Of a stretch of DNA of 64,000 nucleotides, positions 53,088 to 61,378 are shown piece by piece (position 1 is the first letter of the stretch; each line of letters starts with the position of its first letter). Source of the DNA: Wocania arenilitoris (GTDB lineage Bacteria; Bacteroidota; Bacteroidia; Flavobacteriales; Flavobacteriaceae); assembly GCF_021728535.1 (NCBI RefSeq), contig NZ_JAKKDU010000006.1, forward strand, positions 62,001 to 126,000. Direction: 5' to 3'. The translations under genes were made by a program, and so were the position numbers. The notes under the pieces were generated by a model, which had not been told where the DNA came from, did not search any database, and was given only the letters and a program-made list of their open reading frames with translations.

Positions 53088-54035
53088 ATGGCTAATAAAC
53101 TTGTACAAATTTTAAATATTAAACATCCAATCATTCAAGCTCCAATGTTTTTAGTGTCAAATGTTGCCATGGTAACTGAAGCTATGAAAGGTGGTATTGC
53201 AGGATGCATTCCTGCACTTAATTATAGAACGTTAGAAGAGTTACGTGCCTCTATAAAACAATTGCATAAAAATAAAATTGAAGGTGGTGCTTTTGGGTTT
53301 AATTTAATTGTAAACAAATCGAATATAAAATATAAAGATCAATTGCGTGTAATTTGTGAAGAAGGTTGCGATTTTATAATTACTTCATTGGGAAGTCCAG
53401 AAGAAACCATAAATCAGGCACACAGGGTAGGTATAAAAGTGTTTTGCGATGTAGTAGATTTAAAGTTTGCTAAAAAAGTTGAAGGTTTAGGAGCAGATGC
53501 TGTTATTGCTGTTAACAATCAAGCAGGTGGGCATAGGGGTGATGCATCTCCAGAAGAATTAATAAAGCATTTAGTTGTAAATTGTAACATACCAATAATT
53601 TCAGCTGGTGGTGTAGGCTGTAAAACAGATATTGATAAAATGCTAAGTTATGGAGCAGCAGGTGTTTCAGTAGGAAGTCCATTTATTGCATCAATAGAAG
53701 CAAATGTTACTGATGAATACAAGCAAGCTTGTGTAGATTATGGCGCTAATGATATTGTTGTAACAGAACGTATTTCTGGAACACCTTGCACTGTTATTAA
53801 TACACCTTATGTACAAAAAATTGGTACCAAAGCTACTTGGATTGAAAACTTACTTAATAAGAATCGAAAACTCAAGAAATGGGTAAAAATGATTCGTTTT
53901 TCTATAGGAATGAATGCCACTAAAAATGCAGCAACCAAAGCTACATACAAAACGGTTTGGGTTGCTGGCCCGAGTATTGAGCATACAACAGAAATTTTGC
54001 CAACAAAAGATATTATTAATCGTTTGGTTAATTAA
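53088..54035 (+). CDS. Nitronate monooxygenase family flavoprotein
   Basis: A 315-residue FMN-dependent TIM-barrel enzyme from the ATG at 53088 (MANKLVQILNIKHPIIQAPM); the frame upstream runs through the promoter. GGIAGCIPALNYRTLEELRA, GGAFGFNLIV, AVNNQAGGHRGDASPEELIK and PIISAGGVG, GAAGVSVGSPFIAS mark the 2-nitropropane dioxygenase/nitronate monooxygenase family. It should detoxify alkyl nitronates; some relatives act as enoyl reductases. It overlaps the convergent next gene by 8 bases. Confidence 0.93.
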   Translation: MANKLVQILNIKHPIIQAPMFLVSNVAMVTEAMKGGIAGCIPALNYRTLEELRASIKQLHKNKIEGGAFGFNLIVNKSNIKYKDQLRVICEEGCDFIITSLGSPEETINQAHRVGIKVFCDVVDLKFAKKVEGLGADAVIAVNNQAGGHRGDASPEELIKHLVVNCNIPIISAGGVGCKTDIDKMLSYGAAGVSVGSPFIASIEANVTDEYKQACVDYGANDIVVTERISGTPCTVINTPYVQKIGTKATWIENLLNKNRKLKKWVKMIRFSIGMNATKNAATKATYKTVWVAGPSIEHTTEILPTKDIINRLVN

Positions 54036-54384
54036 CTAAGGCTGTTTTTGCACCCTTTTTTCTGTTCTTATTTTTACCAACAAATATGCTAAGTGTTGTA
54101 CTCATTGCCAAACCACCAGTTGTAGTTGCAATTATTTCTCCAGTATCAAACCTTTCATCTTGTCCTGCATCAATAAGTTCTTTAGTTAATCCAGCTAAAG
54201 CAGAAGCGCCTAAGCTATACCAAAATGCTTTTTTTTTGTTTTTTATAGTTGTATGAACTATTATATAAGTAGCTCCAGAAATAAGCGCACCTGCAGCTAA
54301 ATGTAATTTGTCGTCATTAGAAATAAATTGTGCATTACACAAATCTGTAAACGATAATGCTAAAATTATAATAATTACCCTCAT
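54028..54384 (-). CDS. Small exported membrane protein, YfiM/DUF2279-like
   Basis: A 118-residue protein with a signal peptide (MRVIIIILALSFTDLCNAQ). Three hydrophobic or glycine-rich helices follow (DKLHLAAGALISGATYIIVH, FWYSLGASALAGLTKELIDA, IIATTTGGLAMSTTLSIFVG). The DKxxH, KExxD and DTGEI positions recall YfiM-type and VanZ-like small membrane proteins. Function is unknown. Its 3' end overlaps that of the nitronate monooxygenase gene. Confidence 0.8.
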   Translation of the reverse strand: MRVIIIILALSFTDLCNAQFISNDDKLHLAAGALISGATYIIVHTTIKNKKKAFWYSLGASALAGLTKELIDAGQDERFDTGEIIATTTGGLAMSTTLSIFVGKNKNRKKGAKTALVN

Positions 54385-54574
54385 GGTTTAATATTTAATT
54401 ATTTATCTATAATTGTAAGTAATATTTACTTTAATACTAACAAATACTTGATGAAATACCTTTTTATTTGATTATTGACCATATTATTAAATTAAATTTT
54501 TTCTAAATACATGACAAAAGTTTAGTCAAGTTTGTATTATTTAATACCCTAGTGGAAGAGCAAAGGATAAATCA

Positions 54575-54993
54575 CTTTTTAAATTAGATAAGCATTCTAG
54601 AAATTTTATCAATACTTAGCCTTTTTTAGTTTTATCTTTTTTAAACAATAAAGGAAAACAAAATACTTTGTTAAGAGGAGGATTTCGAGGTTTTGTAAAA
54701 GTAATACGCGATTCAAAAATAATTATGCCTGATGTTAAAGAAATAATAGAGTAGATAGCTTATTAAATGTTATTGAAACAGGAAAAGTTGGTCTGCTGTT
54801 TTCAATACCTAGTGTAAATGGGACCTTACGAATTAATCTAAATACTTATATATTAGTAGATTAAGGATTATTTAATTTACAACAAAATAAACCCAAAATC
54901 GATATTGTTATTACTGCAAAAGAAGTTTTTTTTGGCATTGTGAAAAAACTTTATATGCGGTCTAAATTATTGGATGAGTTTTCAAAACATTAA
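54575..54993 (+). pseudogene. Decayed pyridoxamine 5'-phosphate oxidase-family gene
   Basis: Pieces of one flavin-binding split-barrel protein are readable in two frames. The first gives KLDKHSRNFINT, stop, then LLRGGFRGFVKVIRDSKIIM. After a frameshift come NRVDSLLNVIETGKVGLLFS, IPSVNGTLRIN, stop, then NKPKIDIVITAKEVFF and MRSKLLDEFSKH. These match, in order, the MSMEG_1061/DR2398 branch of the PPOX family. Two stops, a frameshift and a missing start rule out function. I see nothing else coding from 54385 to 55146. Confidence 0.8.
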
Positions 54994-55146
54994 ATAGCTA
55001 CTTTTATAAAGGTGGCTAATTATTCGGCTATTTTAATTTGTTAATTTTAACAGAATCTATATGATTAATTTATTTTAAGTATTTTAGTCTTTTAATCTAA
55101 CTATACAACCCTTTTTAGTATTATTAACTAACTAAACTATTTATTT

Positions 55147-55668
55147 ATGAAAACAAAATTTGCATTAGCGTGTATAACTTTTTTTATTTTTTTAATTATT
55201 GGATGCAAGCAAAAAGAGGAAACTCAAGTAATTGAGGAACTTAAAATAGACATTATTAACGATGAATTCCCTGAAGCACAGCAGGAAATTAAAGAGACCT
55301 TTGGCGCAATTGCACAAAGCCTTAAAGATGGAGATATTGATAAGTTAATTTCTTATCATGCTTACGGGCCTAAGTTTACTGAATTTAAAAATGGAGAACC
55401 TCGAAATGGAGGTAAAGCAAATGAAGACTTTGAACGAAGTATATTTGGTTCTGTTACTGAAGTTGTAAAGTTTGAAGCAAATGATATGCAAATTGCGGTA
55501 TACGGAGACGTAGCCAATGTCACTTTTCATTCCGATTTTCATCTTAAATTTGGAGAAGATTTAGCTATTGTTAACGATCAAATAACTTTATTATTTGTTA
55601 AAACAGATAGTGGATGGAAAATAGTTCATGAACACCATTCTCCATTAAAAAAGGAAGACTCAAAATAA
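55147..55668 (+). CDS. SnoaL/NTF2-like lipoprotein
   Basis: A 173-residue lipoprotein (signal MKTKFALACITFFIFLIIGC, acylated Cys20). FGAIAQSLKDGDIDKLISYH, KANEDFERSIFGSVTEVVKF and VYGDVANVTFHSDFHLKFGE, DSGWKIVHEHHSPL follow the SnoaL/DUF4440 cone-shaped fold. In this fold the C-terminal histidines and tryptophan line a pocket. Members include isomerases and binding proteins; no substrate can be given. Confidence 0.88.
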   Translation: MKTKFALACITFFIFLIIGCKQKEETQVIEELKIDIINDEFPEAQQEIKETFGAIAQSLKDGDIDKLISYHAYGPKFTEFKNGEPRNGGKANEDFERSIFGSVTEVVKFEANDMQIAVYGDVANVTFHSDFHLKFGEDLAIVNDQITLLFVKTDSGWKIVHEHHSPLKKEDSK

Positions 55669-55690
55669 ATTTTCATAAAAAAATAACGCG

Positions 55691-55728
55691 AAATAGCGGT
55701 TTAAATTTTAGTTTAAATCGCTATTTTT
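55691..55728 (+). terminator. Terminator after the SnoaL-like gene
   Basis: AAATAGCG (55691-55698) pairs with CGCTATTT (55719-55726), and TTTAAA pairs with TTTAAA within the arm. A T-run follows. It is 22 bases beyond the stop. Confidence 0.8.
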
Positions 55729-55761
55729 AAGTTCCTATTTTATAATCAAAACCTAATTATC

Positions 55762-56160
55762 ATGAAAAGAATTGTATTAATTTTAATTTTGATAGCATTT
55801 AGTAAATCATTTAGTCAAACAACAAATCTAAGATCTACTAATATAAAAGCTAAGTACGAAAACGTATTTTATAAGTCGCCTCAAGAATTTAATAACCAAG
55901 AGCAGATATTTAAAGTGAATAGGATATCGTTTTCTTCAAATTATATAGGGTCCAAATCAAAAAACGTATACCAAATTTCGGTTTACGGTACTGTAAATAA
56001 TAAAAAAATGCAAATTGTTTATAATGCCAAATCAATTGATGAATTGGAGCATTATAGAGATGTATTTAAAGGCAGATACAAGAAAGTATTATTATTTGAG
56101 CATGCATATAAATCTGGTTCTAAAACACACCGTAACATTTCTATTTCTGTAGAATATTAG
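55762..56160 (+). CDS. Small secreted protein of unknown function
   Basis: A 132-residue protein with a signal peptide (MKRIVLILILIAFSKSFSQ). The rest is basic and beta-rich (IFKVNRISFSSNYIGSKSKN, VYQISVYGTVNNKKMQIVYN). I do not recognise a family, although the reading frame and start look real. It stands alone in a patch of gene decay. Confidence 0.75.
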   Translation: MKRIVLILILIAFSKSFSQTTNLRSTNIKAKYENVFYKSPQEFNNQEQIFKVNRISFSSNYIGSKSKNVYQISVYGTVNNKKMQIVYNAKSIDELEHYRDVFKGRYKKVLLFEHAYKSGSKTHRNISISVEY

Positions 56161-56248
56161 GTTGATTCATTGGTCTCATTCGTTAGTTGAAACTATGCAC
56201 TTTCAGTACAATACTTTCAGTTGCTACCCACTTTTGTGTCTTTGATTT

Positions 56249-56383
56249 ATGAAAGATCAAAGAAGAATGGGGCATACAGTTTCTTGGCTTACAATGCATA
56301 TAGTTTGGGTTAGTAAATATCGATATCAAGTACTCAAGGGAGACATTCAAAACCTTTTACAGCATTTTATAAACAAACACTAA
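56249..56383 (+). pseudogene. IS200-family transposase remnant
   Basis: The ORF opens MKDQRRMGHTVSWLTMHIVW and continues VSKYRYQVLKGDIQ, the N-terminal strand and helix of IS200/IS605 TnpA (compare YHLVCPINYRRSIL in the intact copy at 15584). It then leaves the family and stops at 44 codons. The HUH motif and tyrosine are absent. It is from a different IS200 subgroup than the intact element. Confidence 0.8.
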
Positions 56384-56384
56384 A

Positions 56385-56510
56385 ACAATAGATGTTGTAG
56401 ATAACGAAATGAGTAAAAGTGCTACTTCTGGAGTAATTGCAATACAAGTTCATAAAGGACCAAATATGACTGTTTTTTGTAAAAAATCTTATTATCATTC
56501 CAATTTTTAA
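56385..56510 (+). pseudogene. C-terminal fragment of a DUF1080-like gene
   Basis: The frame TIDVVDNEMSKSATSGVIAI, QVHKGPNMTVFCKKS matches the end of DUF1080 (LamG-like, 3-keto-disaccharide hydrolase type) proteins, where SGVIALQxHxGPPM is characteristic. No start or upstream domain remains, and the fragment directly abuts the IS200 remnant, suggesting deletion next to an IS. Confidence 0.6.
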
Positions 56511-56568
56511 TTGATTTCTAACATTAAGTAATTACTTTTGTTTTTTAGTTTAAAAGGCAGAAAATTAT

Positions 56569-56994
56569 ATGCAACTACCAAAAGAAGTTATATTACAACG
56601 TTTTCAAGCAATGGCAGAAAATACCTTGCTTGAAACCTTAAAGATTGAAATGATTGATTTTGGCGATGACTTTTTAATACTAAAAATGCCTGTTAACTCT
56701 AAAGTCCACCAGCCTGATGGTGTTTTGCATGGTGGTGCAACAGTGGCTTTGGCTGAAACCACAGGGAGTTTTGCTGCAGAATTACTTTTAGATACCGATA
56801 ATTATTTTGTGCGTGGAATAGAAATAAATGCAAATCATGTAAAGAGTGTTAGAGATGGTAATGTATATGCTAAAGCTACATTTATTCATAAAGGAAGAAC
56901 TACACAATTGTTTGAAATTAGAGTGACTGATGATGATGATAACTTGATTTCGTTGTGTAAGTTAACTACCATTTCGCTTCCAAGAACTAAATAA
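56569..56994 (+). CDS. menI: Hotdog-fold thioesterase, probable DHNA-CoA hydrolase
   Basis: A 141-residue PaaI-family hotdog thioesterase. VHQPDGVLHGGATVALAETT is the active-site segment, with the catalytic carboxylate in LAE. RGIEINANHVKSVRDGNVYA and GRTTQLFEIRVTDDDDNLIS complete the fold. It lies 3 bases before menF and upstream of menD, so it probably releases 1,4-dihydroxy-2-naphthoate from CoA in menaquinone synthesis. That role is inference from the operon. Confidence 0.88.
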   Translation: MQLPKEVILQRFQAMAENTLLETLKIEMIDFGDDFLILKMPVNSKVHQPDGVLHGGATVALAETTGSFAAELLLDTDNYFVRGIEINANHVKSVRDGNVYAKATFIHKGRTTQLFEIRVTDDDDNLISLCKLTTISLPRTK

Positions 56995-56997
56995 CCA

Positions 56998-58143
56998 ATG
57001 ACAATGACATTGGAGGATTTTTTTAATAGTATAGAAGCACAATATAATAATACACTTCCTTTTGTGGTTTATAGAAAACCTAATGAAGATGTTGTAAAAG
57101 CCATACTTCAAAAAACAAGCGATTTAAATTTTACTAAAGATTTTACTGAAAAAGGTTTTGTGTTTTCTCCTTTTGAAAATACTAAGGATTCAGTTTTAAT
57201 ACCTACTAATGATTCAAATGTAATAAGTATTTCCTACCAGACAGAACCTTCTATAGGTAGTGATAATGGGATAAAAAAAGTGTTTTCTGTTAATAATTCA
57301 ACTTTAATTAAAGAAAAAGCATTTCATATAAACCTTGTTAAAAAAGGTGTTGATGCTATTAAAAAAAAGCGCTTAAAAAAAGTGGTTTTATCTAGATGCG
57401 AAACAGTTGATGTTAATGAAAGCACCCCAATTTTAATCTACAAAAAACTTTTAAAAGCTTATCAATCTGCATTTGTGTATTGTTGGTATCATCCTAAAGT
57501 AGGGCTGTGGCTGGGGGCAACACCAGAAACTTTAATTAAAATTGAGGGCAGACAATTTTCTATTATGGCTTTAGCTGGAACACAAAATTATAACGACACG
57601 CTAAATGTACAATGGAAAGATAAAGAAAAAGATGAGCAAAATATAGTTACAGATTTTATTATTGAAAACTTAAAACCTTTTGTAGAAAATATTAAAGCAT
57701 CAGATACTGAAACTGTAAAAGCTGGTAATTTACTGCATTTAAAGACTATTATTTTAGCAAGATTAAAACCCAATTCAAACTTAAAAGATGTTGTTTCTAT
57801 ATTGCATCCAACTCCGGCGGTTTGTGGTTATCAGAAAGAAGATGCAAAAAAATTCATTATAAAAAATGAAAATTACAACCGTGAATTTTACACGGGTTTT
57901 TTAGGTGAATTAAATTTAGATTTAATAAAATATCCTAGATCAGGAAAGCGAAATATTGAAAATAGAGCTTATGCAATAACCAAAAAAAGCACCCAACTTT
58001 ATGTTAATCTAAGATGCATGCAATTAAAAGATTCTAAAGCTATTATTTATGTAGGTGGTGGTATTACCAAAAGTTCAAATCCTGAAGATGAGTGGGAAGA
58101 AACTGTATCGAAATCTTTGGTTATTAAAAATGTTTTGGATTAG
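56998..58143 (+). CDS. menF: Isochorismate synthase
   Basis: Converts chorismate to isochorismate, the entry to menaquinone. The 381 residues belong to the chorismate-binding family: KRLKKVVLSRCETVDV, VGLWLGATPETLIKIEG, FSIMALAGTQ, LHPTPAVCGYQKEDA and IYVGGGITKSSNPEDEWEET. It is shorter than anthranilate synthase and is followed by menD, which settles the family choice. It has three alternative Met codons within the first four positions. Confidence 0.94.
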   Translation: MTMTLEDFFNSIEAQYNNTLPFVVYRKPNEDVVKAILQKTSDLNFTKDFTEKGFVFSPFENTKDSVLIPTNDSNVISISYQTEPSIGSDNGIKKVFSVNNSTLIKEKAFHINLVKKGVDAIKKKRLKKVVLSRCETVDVNESTPILIYKKLLKAYQSAFVYCWYHPKVGLWLGATPETLIKIEGRQFSIMALAGTQNYNDTLNVQWKDKEKDEQNIVTDFIIENLKPFVENIKASDTETVKAGNLLHLKTIILARLKPNSNLKDVVSILHPTPAVCGYQKEDAKKFIIKNENYNREFYTGFLGELNLDLIKYPRSGKRNIENRAYAITKKSTQLYVNLRCMQLKDSKAIIYVGGGITKSSNPEDEWEETVSKSLVIKNVLD

Positions 58144-58164
58144 TATTTTTAGCTACCTATTTCT

Positions 58165-58172
58165 TATTTTTG
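58165..58172 (+). promoter_or_regulatory. -7 promoter box close to menD start
   Basis: TATTTTTG matches TAnnTTTG six bases before the menD ATG at 58179. If used, the mRNA would be leaderless or nearly so. A TTTG at 58134 is too distant (27 bases) for a good -33. Confidence 0.35.
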
Positions 58173-58178
58173 TGCAAC

Positions 58179-59930
58179 ATGAAATACCCAAAAATTCCGC
58201 TTGCGCAAACCGTAATACAGCTTTGTAAAGCCAAAAGCATTAAGCATATTATTATCTCTCCAGGTAGCAGAAATGCACCTTTAACTATAGGTTTTACAAA
58301 CAATCCTTATTTTAAATGCTATAGTATTGTAGATGAACGTTGTGCTGCTTTTTTTGCTTTGGGTATAGCGCAACAGTTACAAGAACCAACAGCTTTAGTT
58401 TGTACATCGGGTAGTGCATTGTTAAATTATTATCCGGCTGTAGCCGAAGCTTTTTATAGCGATATTCCATTAATTGTTTTATCGGCAGACAGACCAAAAC
58501 ATTTAATTGGTATTGGAGACGGACAAACCATTAATCAGCAAAACATATTTGAAAATCATATTTTATATTCTGCTAATTTAAAATTGGATTTAGATGAAGA
58601 AATTGAAGTAGAAGAAGAGTTGCCTATTTTTAAAAACCTTGAAAATAAACTTGAAAAATTATTGGGTTTAAAGCAAGGAATTCAAGATTATAATGAAACT
58701 GAAATTAATAAAGCTGTTAATATTGCCTTCTCAAAAATGGGGCCAGTTCATATTAATATTCCGTTCGATGAACCGTTGTATGATAGAATTGATGAGCCAA
58801 CTGTTAATCCAACTACAGTATCTGTTGAAAAGCAGGAATTAAAAATTGAAACAAATATTTTAAACGAGTGTATAAGGGATTGGAATGCTGCTTCTAAAAA
58901 AATGGTGTTAGTAGGTGTTAGTCGACCAAATAGTATCGAGCAAAAATGGTTAGATGTTTTGGCAAAAGATGACAGTGTATTAGTGTTTACTGAAACTACA
59001 TCAAATCTACATCACAATAATTTTTTTCCAAGTATTGATAAAATAATTGCGCCTTTAAAAGATGAAGATTTTAAAAGTTTGCAACCAGATATTATATTAA
59101 CATTTGGAGGTTTAATTGTTTCAAAAAAAATAAAAGCATTTTTACGTAAGTATAAACCACAGCAACACTGGCATATTGATGTAAAAAAAGCAAACGACAC
59201 GTTTTTTAGTTTAAACAGATTTATTCAATCCTCACCAAATCAATTTTTATCAAAGTTTTTACCAGAAATACAATCAAAAAAAAGTGATTATAAAAAGATT
59301 TGGAGCTCAGTAAAAGAAACAAGAGCCTATAAACATGCTAATTATCTTAGCAAAATAGACTTTACTGATTTAAAAGCTTTCGAAATTATTTTAAAAGCTA
59401 TTCCAAACAACACAGTTTTACAGTTAGGAAATAGTTCAACTGTGCGTTATGCACAATTATTTGATTTAAACAAGACGTTAGACGTTTTTTGCAATAGGGG
59501 GACAAGCGGAATTGATGGTAGTACTAGTACCGCTATTGGTTGTGCGGTTGCTAACGATAAGCAAACCACTTTGATTTCTGGTGATTTAAGTTTTATTTAC
59601 GATAGCAATGCGTTGTGGAATAGTTATATCCCTAATAATTTTAGAATCATTATCATTAATAATCAAGGAGGCGGTATTTTCAGGATTCTACCTGGACATA
59701 AAAACACTAAGAATTTTGACACTTATTTTGAAACTAAGCACCAGTTAACAGCAAAGTATTTATGTAAAATGTATGGTTTTGAATATAATTATGTTTCAAA
59801 CGAGTCAGGTTTAAAGAACAACTTTAATTCATTTTATTCTTTAAGTCAAAAGCCAAAATTATTAGAAATATTTACTCCTAAGAATTTGAATGATGAGGTA
59901 TTGCTTCAATATTTTAAGTCAATTAGTTAA
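58179..59930 (+). CDS. menD: 2-succinyl-5-enolpyruvyl-6-hydroxy-3-cyclohexene-1-carboxylate synthase
   Basis: Thiamine-diphosphate enzyme that joins 2-oxoglutarate to isochorismate in menaquinone synthesis. From the ATG at 58179 it has 583 residues. HIIISPGSRNAPLTIGF, VDERCAAFFALGIAQ, PTALVCTSGSALLNYYPAVA and SADRPKHLIGIGDGQTINQQ define MenD. The ThDP motif is GDLSFIYDSNALWN ... INNQGGGIFRILPG. It follows menF by 35 bases. Confidence 0.97.
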   Translation: MKYPKIPLAQTVIQLCKAKSIKHIIISPGSRNAPLTIGFTNNPYFKCYSIVDERCAAFFALGIAQQLQEPTALVCTSGSALLNYYPAVAEAFYSDIPLIVLSADRPKHLIGIGDGQTINQQNIFENHILYSANLKLDLDEEIEVEEELPIFKNLENKLEKLLGLKQGIQDYNETEINKAVNIAFSKMGPVHINIPFDEPLYDRIDEPTVNPTTVSVEKQELKIETNILNECIRDWNAASKKMVLVGVSRPNSIEQKWLDVLAKDDSVLVFTETTSNLHHNNFFPSIDKIIAPLKDEDFKSLQPDIILTFGGLIVSKKIKAFLRKYKPQQHWHIDVKKANDTFFSLNRFIQSSPNQFLSKFLPEIQSKKSDYKKIWSSVKETRAYKHANYLSKIDFTDLKAFEIILKAIPNNTVLQLGNSSTVRYAQLFDLNKTLDVFCNRGTSGIDGSTSTAIGCAVANDKQTTLISGDLSFIYDSNALWNSYIPNNFRIIIINNQGGGIFRILPGHKNTKNFDTYFETKHQLTAKYLCKMYGFEYNYVSNESGLKNNFNSFYSLSQKPKLLEIFTPKNLNDEVLLQYFKSIS

Positions 59931-60017
59931 ATAAAGTGACTTTCTACGATTTTATGTGTCAAAAAAAAAGGGTTACCTTTAAAACGTATTTTACAAACAC
60001 ATTAAAACAATTTAATT

Positions 60018-60356
60018 ATGAGCAAAAGAGACGAATTAATAGCAAAGTACGCTGCAGATTTAAAAGACAAATGCGGTGTTAATGCAGATATGGACTTACT
60101 AACTAAAGTGACTATTGGCTGTGGACCATCAATTTACAATGCAGATTCTTCAACAGTTTCTGGGTCAGATGATTCAGAATTGGCAACTGTGAAAAATAAT
60201 TTTTTAATTAAAAAATTAGGATTAAAAGATAGTGCAGATTTAGATAAAGGTATTCAAGCCGTTATGGATAAATACGGTCAATCTAACAGAAACAAATACA
60301 GAGCAGTAGTTTACTATTTGTTAACTAAGCATTTTGGTAAAGAATCAGCTTACTAG
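60018..60356 (+). CDS. DUF2853-family protein
   Basis: A 112-residue cytoplasmic helical protein: KRDELIAKYAADLKDKCGVN, DLLTKVTIGCGPSIYNADSS and YGQSNRNKYRAVVYYLLTKH are the signature of DUF2853. Function is unknown. A clear hairpin terminator follows, so it is a one-gene unit. Confidence 0.92.
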   Translation: MSKRDELIAKYAADLKDKCGVNADMDLLTKVTIGCGPSIYNADSSTVSGSDDSELATVKNNFLIKKLGLKDSADLDKGIQAVMDKYGQSNRNKYRAVVYYLLTKHFGKESAY

Positions 60357-60378
60357 TATATAAATTTATTTTAAGTTT

Positions 60379-60407
60379 AAAGCGTTACAATATTGTGGCG
60401 CTTTTTT
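60379..60407 (+). terminator. Terminator after the DUF2853 gene
   Basis: AAAGCG (60379-60384) pairs with CGCTTT (60399-60404), with CAATATTG self-complementary inside, followed by T residues. Confidence 0.8.
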
Positions 60408-60503
60408 ATTTGTTCTGAATATATACCAGAATCTTTTTAACTTATAGCATTATTTAGCAATAGTTTTGTCATTATCAATTAAACAATCTTTCCTTAATAT
60501 CAT

Positions 60504-60511
60504 TACCTTTG
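60504..60511 (+). promoter_or_regulatory. -7 promoter box overlapping the start of the CvfB-like gene
   Basis: TACCTTTG matches TAnnTTTG and ends only four bases before the ATG at 60516. Transcription would start at about the ATG, so a leaderless mRNA is likely. No good -33 is seen. Confidence 0.45.
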
Positions 60512-60515
60512 CCAC

Positions 60516-61346
60516 ATGATAGAATTAGGACAAATAAATACTCTAGAAATACTTCGTGAAACTGATCATGGTATTTATTTGATAGACGATGAGGATAACG
60601 AAGTGTTATTACCAAACAGATATGTTCCAGAGATATTTAAAATTTGGGATAAGTTAGATGTTTTTGTGTATTTAGATAATGAAGAGCGACCAGTAGCTAC
60701 AACCGACATGCCTTATATTATGAAAGGTGATTTTGCGCTTTTACGTTGTAACCAAGTTACGGATTATGGTGCTTTTTTAGATTGGGGATTGGTTAAAGAA
60801 TTGTTTTGCCCGTTTAAAGAACAAGCCTTTAAAATGAAACCAGGGGGTTGGTATTTAGTGCATTGCTATTTAGATGAAAAGACTGATAGATTAGTAGCTT
60901 CAAGCAAAACAAACCGTTTTTTAAATAATAAAGAGCTTACGGTTGCAGAGTTTGATGAGGTTGATTTAATTGTATCACATCCATCAGATATAGGAATGAA
61001 TGTTATTGTAAACAAAACACATTTGGGCTTAATCTATAAAAACCAAATATTTAAAGATATAAGTGTTGGCGACAAGCTAAAGGGTATTGTTAAAAAAATA
61101 CGACTAGGGAATAAATTAGATATTACTTTAGGTCAGATTGGTTACAGGAATATTGAGCCTAATTCCGAGCGTATTATACAAGAACTAAACGATAACAGTG
61201 GTTTTATTAATTTAACAGATAAATCATCACCAGAAGCTATAAAAGATCAGCTTCAAATGAGTAAAAAGAATTTTAAAAAAGCTGTTGGGGCATTATACAA
61301 GCAACGTCTAATTGAAATTAAACAAGATGGTATTTATTTAGTTTAA
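60516..61346 (+). CDS. CvfB/YitL-like S1 RNA-binding protein
   Basis: A 276-residue protein with repeated S1-type OB folds: NTLEILRETDHGIYLIDDED, MKGDFALLRCNQVTDYGAFL and THLGLIYKNQIFKDISVGDK. A C-terminal winged helix follows (QLQMSKKNFKKAVGALYKQR). This matches the CvfB family, which binds RNA and affects virulence gene expression in staphylococci; its role here is unknown. It precedes mnmE by 32 bases. Confidence 0.93.
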   Translation: MIELGQINTLEILRETDHGIYLIDDEDNEVLLPNRYVPEIFKIWDKLDVFVYLDNEERPVATTDMPYIMKGDFALLRCNQVTDYGAFLDWGLVKELFCPFKEQAFKMKPGGWYLVHCYLDEKTDRLVASSKTNRFLNNKELTVAEFDEVDLIVSHPSDIGMNVIVNKTHLGLIYKNQIFKDISVGDKLKGIVKKIRLGNKLDITLGQIGYRNIEPNSERIIQELNDNSGFINLTDKSSPEAIKDQLQMSKKNFKKAVGALYKQRLIEIKQDGIYLV

Positions 61347-61378
61347 GATTTTTACGTTCAAATTGTTATTTTTATTTC

